From Leptospira sanjuanensis (lineage in GTDB: Bacteria; Spirochaetota; Leptospiria; Leptospirales; Leptospiraceae): a stretch of DNA of 45,000 nucleotides. Position numbers and translations under genes: made by a program. Where the stretch lies: NCBI RefSeq assembly GCF_022267375.1, contig NZ_JAIZBH010000001.1, forward strand, positions 2,787,501 to 2,832,500, written 5' to 3'. Below the pieces are notes generated by a model, which made no database searches, had not been told where the DNA came from, and saw only the letters and a program-made list of their open reading frames with translations. Positions 1 through 10,548 of the stretch are shown here, one piece after another (the first letter of the stretch is position 1; every line of letters starts with the position of its first letter).

Positions 1-1
1 T

Positions 2-130
2 TATTTTAAAGCGACACAGAATTCTTTACCTAAAGTTTCCATCCCTCTCGACTCCGAAGCTTCGGAACTTTTAGCAACCAGTCTGCTTCCGGAGAACGAA
101 CCTGTTCCCGTTGCCAGCGGAGAACCTTAA
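2..130 (+). CDS. C-terminal end of an unidentified protein (partial)
   Basis: An open frame enters from the left edge and ends at TAA 128-130, leaving 42 residues that finish VPVASGEP. The stretch is rich in Ser, Pro, Leu and Glu and shows no motif. The next gene on the same strand begins about 15 nt later, so the two could be co-transcribed. Function cannot be assigned from this fragment, and calling it coding rests only on the open frame and ordinary-looking codon use. Confidence 0.5.
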   Translation, partial: YFKATQNSLPKVSIPLDSEASELLATSLLPENEPVPVASGEP

Positions 131-145
131 ACCGCCGTTTTTTCT

Positions 146-523
146 TTGAAAGCGAAGAATCGACTCATACTCCATTCTTATTCCGGAATTCTTTCGATTC
201 TATTTTTAACCTGCCGAATTTTTCTCCCTTTGTTTACGATTCCCTTTCTTCCAGAAGATCTTTATCTTCTTTTGGGAAGAATCGGAATTTTTCTCGGACT
301 TTTCGCGTTTCTCAGCGGATGCGGACTCGGCAAATATTCGTTCGTGCAAAATTCTGAATATACGGAAATTCACATCATTCTTCTTTTAGCGGGTTTGGCT
401 CTTCAAATCCCGGCGATCTCGGAAAATCATACGAACTTCTATGCGAACCTTGCGTCTTGGTTCGGATTTCCGCTCTTGCTCGCGGGATGGATTTACGGCC
501 GAAGAATTCGCCGTAAAAAATAA
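146..523 (+). CDS. small integral membrane protein, unknown function
   Basis: 125 residues with a TTG start at 146. Three to four hydrophobic segments can be seen (about residues 12-35, 40-58, 75-92 and 102-118). The C-terminus is strongly basic (GRRIRRKK), which would put it in the cytoplasm by the positive-inside rule. No catalytic motif is visible. There is no good ribosome binding site before the TTG, so the start is uncertain. It lies just downstream of the truncated gene at the left edge and about 55 nt before the acyl-CoA dehydrogenase frame. I do not recognise the family. Confidence 0.6.
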   Translation: MKAKNRLILHSYSGILSILFLTCRIFLPLFTIPFLPEDLYLLLGRIGIFLGLFAFLSGCGLGKYSFVQNSEYTEIHIILLLAGLALQIPAISENHTNFYANLASWFGFPLLLAGWIYGRRIRRKK

Positions 524-577
524 AACTTTTCTTTCTTCCAAGCGTATGAATAGTCGCCTTCAATTTGCGGAGGTTTT

Positions 578-1747
578 ATGGACTTTACTTTATCCGAGGA
601 TGAACTTTTGTTCATCAATTCGTTTAACGATTTTTGTAAAAAGGAAATCGAACCCTTTGCGGAAGAAGCGGATCGCAAAAAAGAAATCCCAAGATCGCAC
701 TTTCATAAACTCGCACAGATCGGTTATATCGGTTTACCTCACGAGGAAGAATACGGAGGTCAAAACGCAGGAGCGTTCCGTTCCTTAATTGCTATGCAGA
801 TTTTGGGAAAGTCCTGCGGCTCGACGTTCTTTTCGGTGGGGGCTTCGGGAGGTCTTTTCGGCTTACCGATTCATCACTATGGAAACGAAGAACAAAAAAG
901 ATACTATCTTCCTTCGATCAACAACGGATCCAAAATCGGATCGTTAGGAATCACGTAACCCGATGCAGGTTCGGACGTTTCTTCCCTTCGAACGATTGCA
1001 AAAGAAGTTTCCAAAGGACGTTATCAGCTTTCCGGTCAAAAGACCTATATCACGAACGCTCCGATCGCGGATTATTGTTTGGTTCTTGCTAAGGTCCGGG
1101 ATTTAAACGGAAAAGAAAAAGGGCTGACTCATTTTTTGGTGGATCTGAATTCGAAAGGGGTTCAACGATCAGCGCCTATGGAAAAGCTCGGACTCAAAGC
1201 TTCGCCTACCGGCGCGCTCTTTTTCGAAGACGTAGATGTTTCGTCTAACGATATTCTCGGAACTCTCGGCAAAGGATTCCGTCAAACGATGCAAACCTTC
1301 AACATGGAGAGAATTTCTCTGGCCGCTTGGTCGATCGGCTTAATGGAAGCGTGCTTGGAAGAATCCAAATCCTTTGCATCCACGAGAAAAAGTTTCGGCA
1401 AACCGATCGCGCAACATCAATCCGTCGCCAACCTACTCGCGGAAATTTATACGAAACTCGAAGCCTCCCGATGGTTCACATACAATGTCGCCTGGGAAAT
1501 GGAACGGGCCGATCGATCGGGAAAAGGAAGCATGCATCTTTCGGGGAAATGCGCCTCTTGCAAATTATTCGCAACCACTTCCGCAAGAGAAGTCGCAAAC
1601 TTAGCCGTTCAGATTCACGGAGGCGCGGGTTTTATGGACGAATACAAGGTTTCCAGACTTTACAGAGACGTTCGACTCGGCGAAATCGGCGGAGGAACAA
1701 GCGAAATCCAAAAACTCATCATCGCGGGAAGTATTCAAAAAAATTGA
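578..1747 (+). pseudogene. acyl-CoA dehydrogenase interrupted by one in-frame stop
   Basis: The frame starts at ATG 578 behind a GGAGG site (about 568-572) and would give about 389 residues, the normal length for the family. These flavoenzymes oxidise acyl-CoA to trans-2-enoyl-CoA in the cytoplasm. The N-terminal helical domain, middle beta domain and C-terminal helices (QIHGGAGFMDEY, then YRDVRLGEIGGGTSEI) are all present in one frame. TAA at 956-958 sits exactly where the conserved motif G-I-T-E-P-D-A-G-S-D requires Glu: the sequence reads GIT-stop-PDAGSD, one G-to-T change from GAA. No other damage is seen, so this is either a very recent nonsense mutation or a sequencing error. The cut leaves a 126-residue N-terminal piece, and a downstream frame resumes with ATG-like starts near 1079. 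Confidence 0.9.
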
Positions 1748-1842
1748 TATTTCTTGCAGTCGAAATCAAGGAGCAGCCCGTCGATAAAGCCTCGGAATTC
1801 GATCTTTCCAATTTGAATCGGCGATTCAAGCGATGTCGCTTA

Positions 1843-3165
1843 TCATTTCTTGGGATCGGAATTTTCGATCATCGTTTTCAAATACGAATGGATTTCCGGA
1901 TCATTGTCCCGTATTAACTGCCAAAAGGAGAATCCGCGTATTTTATATTTTTTTAATAGATTCATCTTCGTTTCAAACGATCGACGATTCATATAAAATG
2001 CGACCCGATCGCAGCCTCCTAAACTGTACCAAAGCGAAGGATCGTCGTAGACACGGCCTTCGTGGCGATAAAGATACGGCCGAAGATAAATCCAATCCCC
2101 CGATTTTCGAGCATCCTTGAATATCTTGGAAATGTCAGTCGGCTCCTCGGATCTGGGGCTCCAGTTCGCTTTAATATATTGTGCACGCGAATAAAAAACC
2201 GCCTTGGAAGGAATATCGCAATTCAAAGGCCAATCGTATCCGTAGGTCGGAATCGCCATGTATAACTTTTCATTCGGAATCTTTTGAGTGGAATATTCTA
2301 ATATTTTTTCGATCCACCAAGAAGGAGCTTGCGGCCCGGGTCCGGGAAAGGCGTTCTTTCTCGGATGAAGTTCATACGCCATAATCTTAATCTTGTCCGC
2401 GACTTTCCCCAAAAACTCGTAGTCGTGCGATAATTGTCCGCGGTAGGCTTCGTAAAAATCTACGGACATCTTCTTTCCGTTTTCTTTGCACAAATATTCG
2501 AAAGGCTCCTCCGCGAACGTTTTCGGATGAATCGCGACGGAAAGAAGTTTGTTTCTCTTTTTTAATTCTTGCGATAAAAGAGTTAAAAAGGTTTCGAAAC
2601 TTTCCTTTTTATCGCAGGTCATGCCCTCGTAGTCGATATCGATTCCGTCGTAGTCGTATGTTTCGATTTCTTTTATAATTTGTCCGATATGATAATCGCG
2701 GATCTTCGTGTTTCCGTTCAATCCGATCGCATCCGAAACTTTCTCGAAGTCGTTTTCCCATCGAAATATGGTCGGTATGATTTTGGTTTTCGGAGAGATC
2801 GTTTTCAACGCCCAGATATAAACTTCCTGCGCTTTCGGATTCCATACGGATTTGACGTTACCGGTGTTGCTGCGGCCGCCTTCCAACGTATATAAAAAAG
2901 GATGTATCTCGTCGTAAAGGTGGACGTTTTGCGTCATCGCAACGATATCGGAGGACCAAGTCGATGCGAGAAAATCCCTTTCGTTTTTCAAGTTCGGATT
3001 TTCAGAATTGTTAAACGAAGTCCAATTCAATAAAAAACGGAATTCGCTGTATTTTTCGTTTAAGAATCGAAATCCGCCTTCCTTTGCGAAAAGATTCCCG
3101 TATAAGAGAACTCCGAACAAAATAGTCAGAATTGAAACGATAAATAGGAGTAATTTGGATTTCAA
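1843..3165 (-). CDS. secreted glycoside hydrolase family 18-like protein
   Basis: 440 residues. An N-terminal hydrophobic segment (about residues 4-24) suggests export or membrane anchoring. The GH18 signature DGIDIDYE lies at residues 173-180, with Glu180 as the expected acid catalyst and the DxDxE aspartates in place. MAYELHPR further on matches the family's substrate-side strand, and [11 protein letters not shown] near the C-terminus resembles the last barrel strand. GH18 enzymes cleave beta-1,4 links to N-acetylglucosamine (chitinases, spore peptidoglycan hydrolases); the substrate here is unknown. The start at 3165 is TTG with no clear ribosome binding site, but no better start precedes the signal segment. 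The gene converges on the acyl-CoA dehydrogenase and diverges from the sensor kinase. Confidence 0.85.
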   Translation of the reverse strand: MKSKLLLFIVSILTILFGVLLYGNLFAKEGGFRFLNEKYSEFRFLLNWTSFNNSENPNLKNERDFLASTWSSDIVAMTQNVHLYDEIHPFLYTLEGGRSNTGNVKSVWNPKAQEVYIWALKTISPKTKIIPTIFRWENDFEKVSDAIGLNGNTKIRDYHIGQIIKEIETYDYDGIDIDYEGMTCDKKESFETFLTLLSQELKKRNKLLSVAIHPKTFAEEPFEYLCKENGKKMSVDFYEAYRGQLSHDYEFLGKVADKIKIMAYELHPRKNAFPGPGPQAPSWWIEKILEYSTQKIPNEKLYMAIPTYGYDWPLNCDIPSKAVFYSRAQYIKANWSPRSEEPTDISKIFKDARKSGDWIYLRPYLYRHEGRVYDDPSLWYSLGGCDRVAFYMNRRSFETKMNLLKKYKIRGFSFWQLIRDNDPEIHSYLKTMIENSDPKK

Positions 3166-3383
3166 GGCGAGTTCTTATCGGACTTTAGATTTTCAACCAG
3201 AGTAAATCGGGATGACATTCTGAAAAGAGAATTCCTGGAAAATTGGGATCACCTTTTACGATTCGGAATCCGACGAGACCGGTCGTTTTCGAATTTTATC
3301 AAAATCTTTCTTTCAAAAACGAATTCCGCTTTTACGATAGGCCAATCTTTCGATTCAACAATTTTCTTCTTCGAGCTATCACC

Positions 3384-5813
3384 GTGTCGCCTAGGTTTTT
3401 GTTTCGTATTTCGACCGTTATTTGTTTTTTGGTTTCCCTATTCGCGACCTTTAGCTCCTGTTATGCGAACCCTCAAGATCCCTCGCTGCTTCCGAAAGCG
3501 AAACAAGGACGTTTAGATCTTACCCGCTGGAATTTCGAATCCGAAAAAACTCTTCCGTTAACCGGGGAATGGAAATTCTATTGGAAACAATTCATCGATC
3601 CGAATGCGCTGAAGACCGTTTCCAAGGGAAAGTTTATTTTTCTGGATGCGCCGGTCGTTTGGAACGGCGTCCTTTTTCACGGCGAGACGATTTCCAGCCA
3701 CGGCTTTGCTTCGTACGAACTCGAAATTCTTCTCCCTAAAAATTTCTCGGAAACCGCCGTCTCGATCCCGGACGAAGGCACCGCTTACAATCTTTATGTG
3801 AACGGAAAACTCGTTGCGAACGCGGGAACCGTCGGAGACAAACCGGAATCTTCGCGGCCTCTTTACAAACCTCAAATCGTCGTTCTACCCGATTCGGAAA
3901 GTCTTCATATAGTATTACATATTTCTAATTTTCAGAATCGATGGGGAGGTTATTGGTTTCCGATTCGAATCGGAAATTTAAAGGAAATTCTCGGTGAAGC
4001 CCAGACCAAAAAAGGAATCAGCCTTGCGGTTTGTATCGCGGCGGTTCTTATGGCGGTTTTCAATCTCGTCCTCTTTATCTTTCGAAGAAAAGATCCAGCC
4101 CCTCTTCTTTTCGCGGCGCATTGTACTCTCATCTTAATCCGAGCCTTGACCACGGGAGAACGTCTAGGTCATCTCCTATTTCCGAACGTTCCGTGGGAGA
4201 TATTAAACCGACTTGAATACTCTTCCATTTATTTGTCGGCTCCGGCTTTGTACACCTTTCTGCATCGTTTTTGTCCCACGAAATTTTGGGAAAGATTCGG
4301 TTTTCTTTTGATTCTTCCGTTTTTTTTCGGCACCTTTCTTGTTCTCTTTTTTCCGAATCAAATTTATACACTGACCCTCGATCCGGTTTTACTATATGCT
4401 TTTTTTGTAACGATCCCCGGTTGGTGTATCCTGCTTCTCTACGGAATCCGCAAAAAATTCGAAGGCGCGTGGATTCTGTTTCTGGGTTATATCGCGGTCA
4501 TGTTCTGCACGTTGCACGACATCATCTATAGCATGGGTTTTCTGAACAGTTCCACTTACATGGTTCCTTACGGTCAACTCGCGCTTATCGCTTCGCACGC
4601 TGTGTTGATATCGAAACGATTTTCGAATTCCTTAACCCGTTCCGAAAATCTTTCGCATAAGATGAAAAGCCTCGTTTCTTCCACACGGGAAATTATGACG
4701 TCCGCCTCGTTCAACTCGGCGGCGCAAACGACTTTGAAAATTCTTTCCAAAAACATCGAGGAAATGAATCGAAGAAGTTCGTTCTTAAATTTGAAAACGA
4801 AATCGAAAAACGAAAAATCGGATTCTTCGCTTAACAAAAACGAGGGACTAAACATTTATTTTCCCGAACAGAATTCTTCGTTGTGGAAGCGGTATTCCCT
4901 GGATGAAAAAGACGATCTTGTGGTTCAAGACGTTTCCGGATTTATTTCCAAAGAGTCGTTGGAAATCGATCTCAAAACGTTGTATTCTCCCGCCGTCATC
5001 GGAGAAAGTTTTCTACTTCCTATCCAAAACAGCAAAGCGAGTTTCGTCGTTTTGGATCTTCCAATCGGAAACTTTTTAGGTTCCGATTCCGAAATGGACT
5101 GGGTGCAGGGAATCGCATACGCTTTGGCGCTTTCGATTCAAAACGTGATCCGACAGGATCGAGAAAAGCTCGCGATCATCGGAGAATTATCCGCGGAGAT
5201 CGCGCACGACATAGGACATCACGTCATTCTCATCCAAAAGGTATTACGGAATTTGAATACAACCGAAGGAACGAAATCCGAATTCGATCTTTCGCGCGCT
5301 AAAAAAGAAACGGACGCTCTCGCCAACCTCTCCTTGGATATATTAGAATTTTCTAAAAAAGTAATCATTTTGGATCTGAAAGAAGTAAGCATCCGCGAAT
5401 TCTTCCAGGGAATCAGGGAAGATTTGGAACTTTTTTTCGAAGGAAGCGGAATCCGTTTTTCGTGCGACATATCCGCGGATGGAACCGTTCGATTGGACCC
5501 CCTTCGGATCCAAAGATTGATCCTGAATCTCGCCAAAAATTCGCTCGAAGCCATCGACGATACGGGCAATTTTTCTCTTCGCGTCGAAAAGGAAGGAGCC
5601 GTCCTTTACATCGTTTTTAAAGACGACGGTCCCGGTCTCAGCGAAGATTTAAAAACCGGTTTCTACAATTCCATGGTGGAAACGAAAAAACCGTTAGGAA
5701 GCGGACTTGGTCTTTCCATCGTTCGAAAGATCGCACTCGCGCACGGCGGAGAGGTTTTGATCGATTCGAGTCCCGGAAAAGGCAGCAGATTCACCGTTCT
5801 GCTGCCGTGCTGA
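3384..5813 (+). CDS. 7TM-DISM sensor histidine kinase
   Basis: From GTG 3384 the product has 809 residues and begins with a signal peptide (ISTVICFLVSLFATFSSC). A periplasmic sensory region with a jelly-roll-like GEWKFYWKQF start (7TMR-DISMED2 type) follows, then seven hydrophobic segments, a linker, a dimerisation helix with EIAHDIGHH (phospho-acceptor His encoded near 5205) and a HATPase domain with N-box NLAKNSLEAI, DDGPGL and GSGLGLSI. It should sense an extracellular ligand and phosphorylate a response regulator. The frame stays open upstream to a TTG at 3243, which would put 47 unusual residues before the signal peptide, so GTG 3384 is preferred. A NarL-type regulator lies about 0.8 kb away on the other strand, but partnership is only a guess. 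Confidence 0.88.
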   Translation: MSPRFLFRISTVICFLVSLFATFSSCYANPQDPSLLPKAKQGRLDLTRWNFESEKTLPLTGEWKFYWKQFIDPNALKTVSKGKFIFLDAPVVWNGVLFHGETISSHGFASYELEILLPKNFSETAVSIPDEGTAYNLYVNGKLVANAGTVGDKPESSRPLYKPQIVVLPDSESLHIVLHISNFQNRWGGYWFPIRIGNLKEILGEAQTKKGISLAVCIAAVLMAVFNLVLFIFRRKDPAPLLFAAHCTLILIRALTTGERLGHLLFPNVPWEILNRLEYSSIYLSAPALYTFLHRFCPTKFWERFGFLLILPFFFGTFLVLFFPNQIYTLTLDPVLLYAFFVTIPGWCILLLYGIRKKFEGAWILFLGYIAVMFCTLHDIIYSMGFLNSSTYMVPYGQLALIASHAVLISKRFSNSLTRSENLSHKMKSLVSSTREIMTSASFNSAAQTTLKILSKNIEEMNRRSSFLNLKTKSKNEKSDSSLNKNEGLNIYFPEQNSSLWKRYSLDEKDDLVVQDVSGFISKESLEIDLKTLYSPAVIGESFLLPIQNSKASFVVLDLPIGNFLGSDSEMDWVQGIAYALALSIQNVIRQDREKLAIIGELSAEIAHDIGHHVILIQKVLRNLNTTEGTKSEFDLSRAKKETDALANLSLDILEFSKKVIILDLKEVSIREFFQGIREDLELFFEGSGIRFSCDISADGTVRLDPLRIQRLILNLAKNSLEAIDDTGNFSLRVEKEGAVLYIVFKDDGPGLSEDLKTGFYNSMVETKKPLGSGLGLSIVRKIALAHGGEVLIDSSPGKGSRFTVLLPC

Positions 5814-5888
5814 TCCAAGATTCAATTTCGCTTAACAAAATGAACGAAAAGATTGCCGAAGAGTCGGTCTCTTCTTCTAATTCGATTC

Positions 5889-6524
5889 TTAATCGCAGAT
5901 CGCCAAGGAACCCGTGTTTTCCGCAGTGGTCGGTTGACCGAACCCGAAATCGATCTTAGTTGCCCAGCCGTTCGAATCATACGTATATGTCATCGCACCG
6001 TCCGAGGAAGTAGCGGGCCTGCTCGCTCCCGCTGCGTATGTGTTGGTGATCGTTTGTCCACCGGAAGTCGTTTTAGGAAATCCGTACGGATCGTAATTGG
6101 AATAAGTCACGGTCGGCGAGGCGACGGCAGTCAATTGATTGGAGCTGTTGTAAGTGAAGGTGTTGGTGGTTGCTCCTTCCACTCTACTCGCCAAACCTCT
6201 TTGAACGTGTTGATTGGAGAACGACGGCGGATCGACCACGCCCAATTTCGCCGCGACGGCACTGGAATATGTACGAATCACAGTGTTTCCCGTGTTGGGA
6301 ACGCAGGTATAAACTTTCCCAGCAACGGCGCAAGTATATGTGGTTGTCGCCGCGGAGTTTCCGTCCTTCACGACTACTGTCTGGGGAACGTTAAAACAGT
6401 TTCCGTTTGCTAATGCGACAAGAGCGGCGACCAAGGAAGTATTGTCGTCCGATTCATTCTTTTTACAATCCGCCGATAAGCACAAAAAGACAGCGAGATT
6501 CAAGGATACGATTAATTTCTTCAT
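5889..6524 (-). CDS. putative lipoprotein with YD/RHS-like repeats
   Basis: 211 residues. A hydrophobic leader carries Cys at residues 15 and 20, in LAVFLC and LSADCKK. Either could be the lipidated Cys; Asp at -1 of the second would be unusual even for the relaxed spirochaetal lipobox. The body is rich in Thr, Ser, Asn, Gly and Tyr and contains segments such as FTYNSSNQLTAV, YDPYGFPKTTSGG and MTYTYDSNGWATKI, resembling the YD repeats of RHS proteins, though only two or three are present. The ATG at 6522-6524 follows a GGAG site. Such small Leptospira proteins are probably surface or periplasmic; function is unknown. The 125 bp before the start holds no clear element. Confidence 0.75.
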   Translation of the reverse strand: MKKLIVSLNLAVFLCLSADCKKNESDDNTSLVAALVALANGNCFNVPQTVVVKDGNSAATTTYTCAVAGKVYTCVPNTGNTVIRTYSSAVAAKLGVVDPPSFSNQHVQRGLASRVEGATTNTFTYNSSNQLTAVASPTVTYSNYDPYGFPKTTSGGQTITNTYAAGASRPATSSDGAMTYTYDSNGWATKIDFGFGQPTTAENTGSLAICD

Positions 6525-6649
6525 GCGAGAAGCTCCAAAATTTTCAAAAAGTTTTTTCCGAATCGAATCTGATTCTTAGGAGAGAGTATCATCGAACGGC
6601 GATTTTGTGAATTTCGGAAACTACGGAGAAAAAACCGTACGGTAAGTAG

Positions 6650-7303
6650 TTAGAAAAGACCGGAGGCTTTGAGCTGAACCAGAACTCTGCCGAGCTCGAT
6701 GAGATTTTCCGTTTCCAATTTTTTAAAGATGGAGGCTCTATGTGTTTCGACGGTTCGAACGCTTAGGTTCAGTTCTTCCGCGATCTCGCGGTTCATCTTT
6801 CCGTCTGCGAGCAGGTTCAGAATTTCTTTTTCGCGTTTAGTCAAACGATTGATCAGATTTCCGATTTCTTGTGTGATTTCCGTTTCAGGTCTGAAATTTT
6901 TTACTTCTTCCGGAAATACTTTTCCGCCGTTTAGGATCGTTTTCATCGCGGAGAGGACCGCGGTCATGGATTCATTTTTTAGAATATATCCGTCCGCCCC
7001 GAGTGCGAAGGCTTTTTGAAGATAAGACCAGTCTCTGTGCATCGTTAGGAACAATATCTTCAAATCGGGAAATTTATTTTTGATCGTTTCCAGTTCCTGA
7101 ATTCCATTCTCCTCCTGCAAAGAGATATCGCTGATCAGAAGATCGACCTTTAAAAAACTCATCCGTCGCAAAGCTTCCTTCAAAGAAGACGCGGAGCCGA
7201 CAAAGTCGAACTCCGTATCGGCTTGAATCTCCGCTTGCAGCCCGGACCGTACGACGGGGTGATCGTCCACAAGAAAGATGGATTTTTTTTGCGCACGAAC
7301 CAT
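6650..7303 (-). CDS. NarL/LuxR-type response regulator
   Basis: 217 residues from ATG 7301-7303. The N-terminal receiver begins IFLVDDHPVVRSGL, has the phospho-acceptor Asp in LLISDISLQ, and conserved Thr and Lys in FLTMHR and GYILKNES. The C-terminal LuxR helix-turn-helix is clear: LTKREKEILNLLADG, then IAEELNLSVRTVETHRASIF. Phosphorylation should drive dimerisation and DNA binding. The frame stays open to 7393, but the extra residues do not look like a receiver start. It may be served by the sensor kinase at 3384-5813, although that kinase has a HisKA-like box rather than the HisKA_3 type usual for NarL partners. Confidence 0.9.
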   Translation of the reverse strand: MVRAQKKSIFLVDDHPVVRSGLQAEIQADTEFDFVGSASSLKEALRRMSFLKVDLLISDISLQEENGIQELETIKNKFPDLKILFLTMHRDWSYLQKAFALGADGYILKNESMTAVLSAMKTILNGGKVFPEEVKNFRPETEITQEIGNLINRLTKREKEILNLLADGKMNREIAEELNLSVRTVETHRASIFKKLETENLIELGRVLVQLKASGLF

Positions 7304-7460
7304 TCTGCCGCAGGTTAATACGACTCGAAACTTTGTAAATAGATTCTTTCGATGTTCGTATTCAAGCGACTTCGAAAAAATCAAGGCTCTCACGCATTGC
7401 AGAAAGGAATCGGCTTTTATAACTTGATTTCATTACGGTTAGGTTTTATCCATTGCAGCA

Positions 7461-7754
7461 ATGAAACTTCTTTTCCGTTTTGCGCTGCCCGTCTTTACGC
7501 TTCTCGTTATGAACGCTTGCAAGATCTCTTATGGATTTCAGACGATCGGAATGCCGAAACCGGACCGTCATGATCGAACGGGAACTTTTATGGGTTACGA
7601 TTACTTTGTCTGGGATTGCGTTCAAGGAAAACGAACCGTAGTTTATCGCTGGGAAAAGGAGATGCCTTTTTTGGATTTCGATCCGTATCACAAGGAAGAA
7701 GTTCCTTGCGGGAAGAATACCGAGTTCGAAACGAAGAACGGAATCGGAAAGTAA
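7461..7754 (+). CDS. small lipoprotein, unknown function
   Basis: 97 residues with a hydrophobic leader and a lipobox-like LLVMNAC (Cys at residue 20), predicted to be lipidated and anchored on the outer side of a membrane. The mature part is short and contains two further cysteines (VWDCVQG and VPCGKN) that could form a disulfide. The gene diverges from the response regulator with about 157 bp between them. I do not recognise the family. Confidence 0.65.
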   Translation: MKLLFRFALPVFTLLVMNACKISYGFQTIGMPKPDRHDRTGTFMGYDYFVWDCVQGKRTVVYRWEKEMPFLDFDPYHKEEVPCGKNTEFETKNGIGK

Positions 7755-7765
7755 GGAAGGGAAAA

Positions 7766-7782
7766 CGGCCGGAGTTACGGCC
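7766..7782 (+). repeat. GGCCG/CGGCC mini-hairpin after the lipoprotein gene
   Basis: The sequence CGGCCGGAGTTACGGCC lies 12 nt after the lipoprotein stop. GGCCG pairs with CGGCC around a GAGTTA loop. It may act as a weak terminator, although only a short ATTT tract follows. It is also a variant of the dispersed GGAGTTCC hairpin family seen elsewhere in the window. Confidence 0.5.
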
Positions 7783-7804
7783 AGATTTCCGAGGGGACGG
7801 ATTT

Positions 7805-8233
7805 TTAAACCTGGATTCCCCGTTTTTTAAGAATATCCAAAGCGGTTTGTCGTAACATAGGATGAATCTGAAACTGGGAAGCGTCCGGAAAACCGGAGGT
7901 GGACGGAACTCCGCCATTCTCCCCCACTCCCGGATCGGACGGTTCGGTCTTGAATTTGTCCGCGCCGATCCATTGGCTCAAGGCCCACATCATTCTTTGG
8001 AAAATCTCATCGATTCGTTTTTGATAACCGGCCTTTTTATAATAACCGTAGGCGAGCAAGGGCATCTTCTTCTCATACATGAAGTGATCCCCGAGACGGA
8101 TGAGACCGTCCTTATAATCCGCCTTGATAAAAAGGTCTCTTGCCTTGCGAATATCGCCTTCGTTAAAAGCGCGGTTGCCTTCTCGGATCGTTTCGGCCCG
8201 TTCTCTGGAGTCCATACCAAAACTATCGGACAT
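7805..8233 (-). CDS. small helical (TPR-like) cytoplasmic protein
   Basis: 142 residues from ATG 8231-8233. The frame is open to 8422, but the upstream part crosses the GC-rich hairpin spacer and has no protein-like composition. The visible pattern is helical: AETIREGNRAFNEGDIRKARDLF, then AYGYYKKAGYQKRIDEIF, resembling tetratricopeptide helices. The C-terminus (HPMLRQTALDILKKRGIQV) is another helix. No signal peptide or catalytic residue is seen. A copy of the dispersed 18-mer lies in the linker before the last helix and encodes GGVPST. Function unknown. Confidence 0.65.
   Translation of the reverse strand: MSDSFGMDSRERAETIREGNRAFNEGDIRKARDLFIKADYKDGLIRLGDHFMYEKKMPLLAYGYYKKAGYQKRIDEIFQRMMWALSQWIGADKFKTEPSDPGVGENGGVPSTSGFPDASQFQIHPMLRQTALDILKKRGIQV
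7899..7915. repeat. dispersed 17/18-mer copy inside a coding region
   Basis: GTGGACGGAACTCCGCC is one base shorter than the consensus GTGGACGGAACTCCGGCC. It lies within the gene at 7805-8233 and encodes GGVPST on the minus strand. Confidence 0.7.
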
Positions 8234-8506
8234 AGTTTCGGTTTTCGCAAGTGAAAAATCGGGGCGGCTCCTGCGCCCAAGCGCAGGACCGGGCTCGGCC
8301 GCGGCTCGCTCGCGCTCGGTCCTAACGGACCGCTTCGCGCCGCTCAGATCCCTGCCGCGACAAAATAGGCCGGAGTTCCGTCCACATTCGGTGCGACAAT
8401 CGAAACTCGTAAGAGTTCCCACATTTCACCGGATTCTCAAACAAACCCGCGAAAAAGACTGACATCGGAGAAACCGAATAAAACATTATTTTCCAAGAGG
8501 TACTCC
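8234..8506. other. GC-rich intergenic spacer with several hairpins
   Basis: This 273-bp stretch is far richer in G+C than its surroundings at about 8255-8360. Perfect hairpins are CCTGCGC-CCAA-GCGCAGG (8270-8287) and CGGTCC-TAAC-GGACCG (8317-8332), followed by the 18-mer hairpin at 8368-8385 and a degraded GAGTTCCCAC copy near 8412. No convincing gene is present. The last 45 bp carry the ribosome binding site of the peroxiredoxin gene (AAGAGG). It looks like a block of intergenic repeats of the kind scattered through some Leptospira genomes (inference). Confidence 0.6.
8368..8385. repeat. dispersed 18-mer hairpin (intergenic, reverse orientation)
   Basis: GGCCGGAGTTCCGTCCAC is the exact reverse complement of the 18-mer at 13174-13191. 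It folds as GG-N-CGG around an AACT/AGTT loop with one mismatch. Confidence 0.8.
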
Positions 8507-10470
<1,964 letters not shown>

Positions 10471-10471
10471 A

Positions 10472-10493
10472 AAACGCGGGGCTTCCCGCGTTT
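10472..10493 (+). terminator. terminator of the bcp-pepA operon
   Basis: AAACGCGGG-GCTT-CCCGCGTTT forms a perfect 9-bp GC-rich stem with a 4-nt loop, one base after the pepA stop. The U tract is short because the final TTT is part of the stem. Confidence 0.85.
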
Positions 10494-10517
10494 CAACAGC
10501 ACGATAGAAATCGATTC

Positions 10518-10548
10518 TCCGATCGATGAAAAGAAAGAATCGATCGGA
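10518..10548. terminator. 10-bp inverted repeat after the receiver-ATPase gene
   Basis: TCCGATCGAT and ATCGATCGGA are perfect complements separated by an 11-nt A/G-rich loop. The repeat lies immediately downstream of the minus-strand gene that ends at 10549. It is probably its transcript end, though no strong U tract follows on that strand. Confidence 0.5.

Noticed and set aside
956..958. Recoding of the in-frame stop as selenocysteine or pyrrolysine in the acyl-CoA dehydrogenase
   Set aside because: The codon is TAA, not TGA or TAG, and the family has Glu at this position.
8234..8422. N-terminal extension of the helical protein to 8422
   Set aside because: The extension is translated hairpin repeat DNA rich in Arg, Ala and Gly; ATG 8233 gives a normal protein start.
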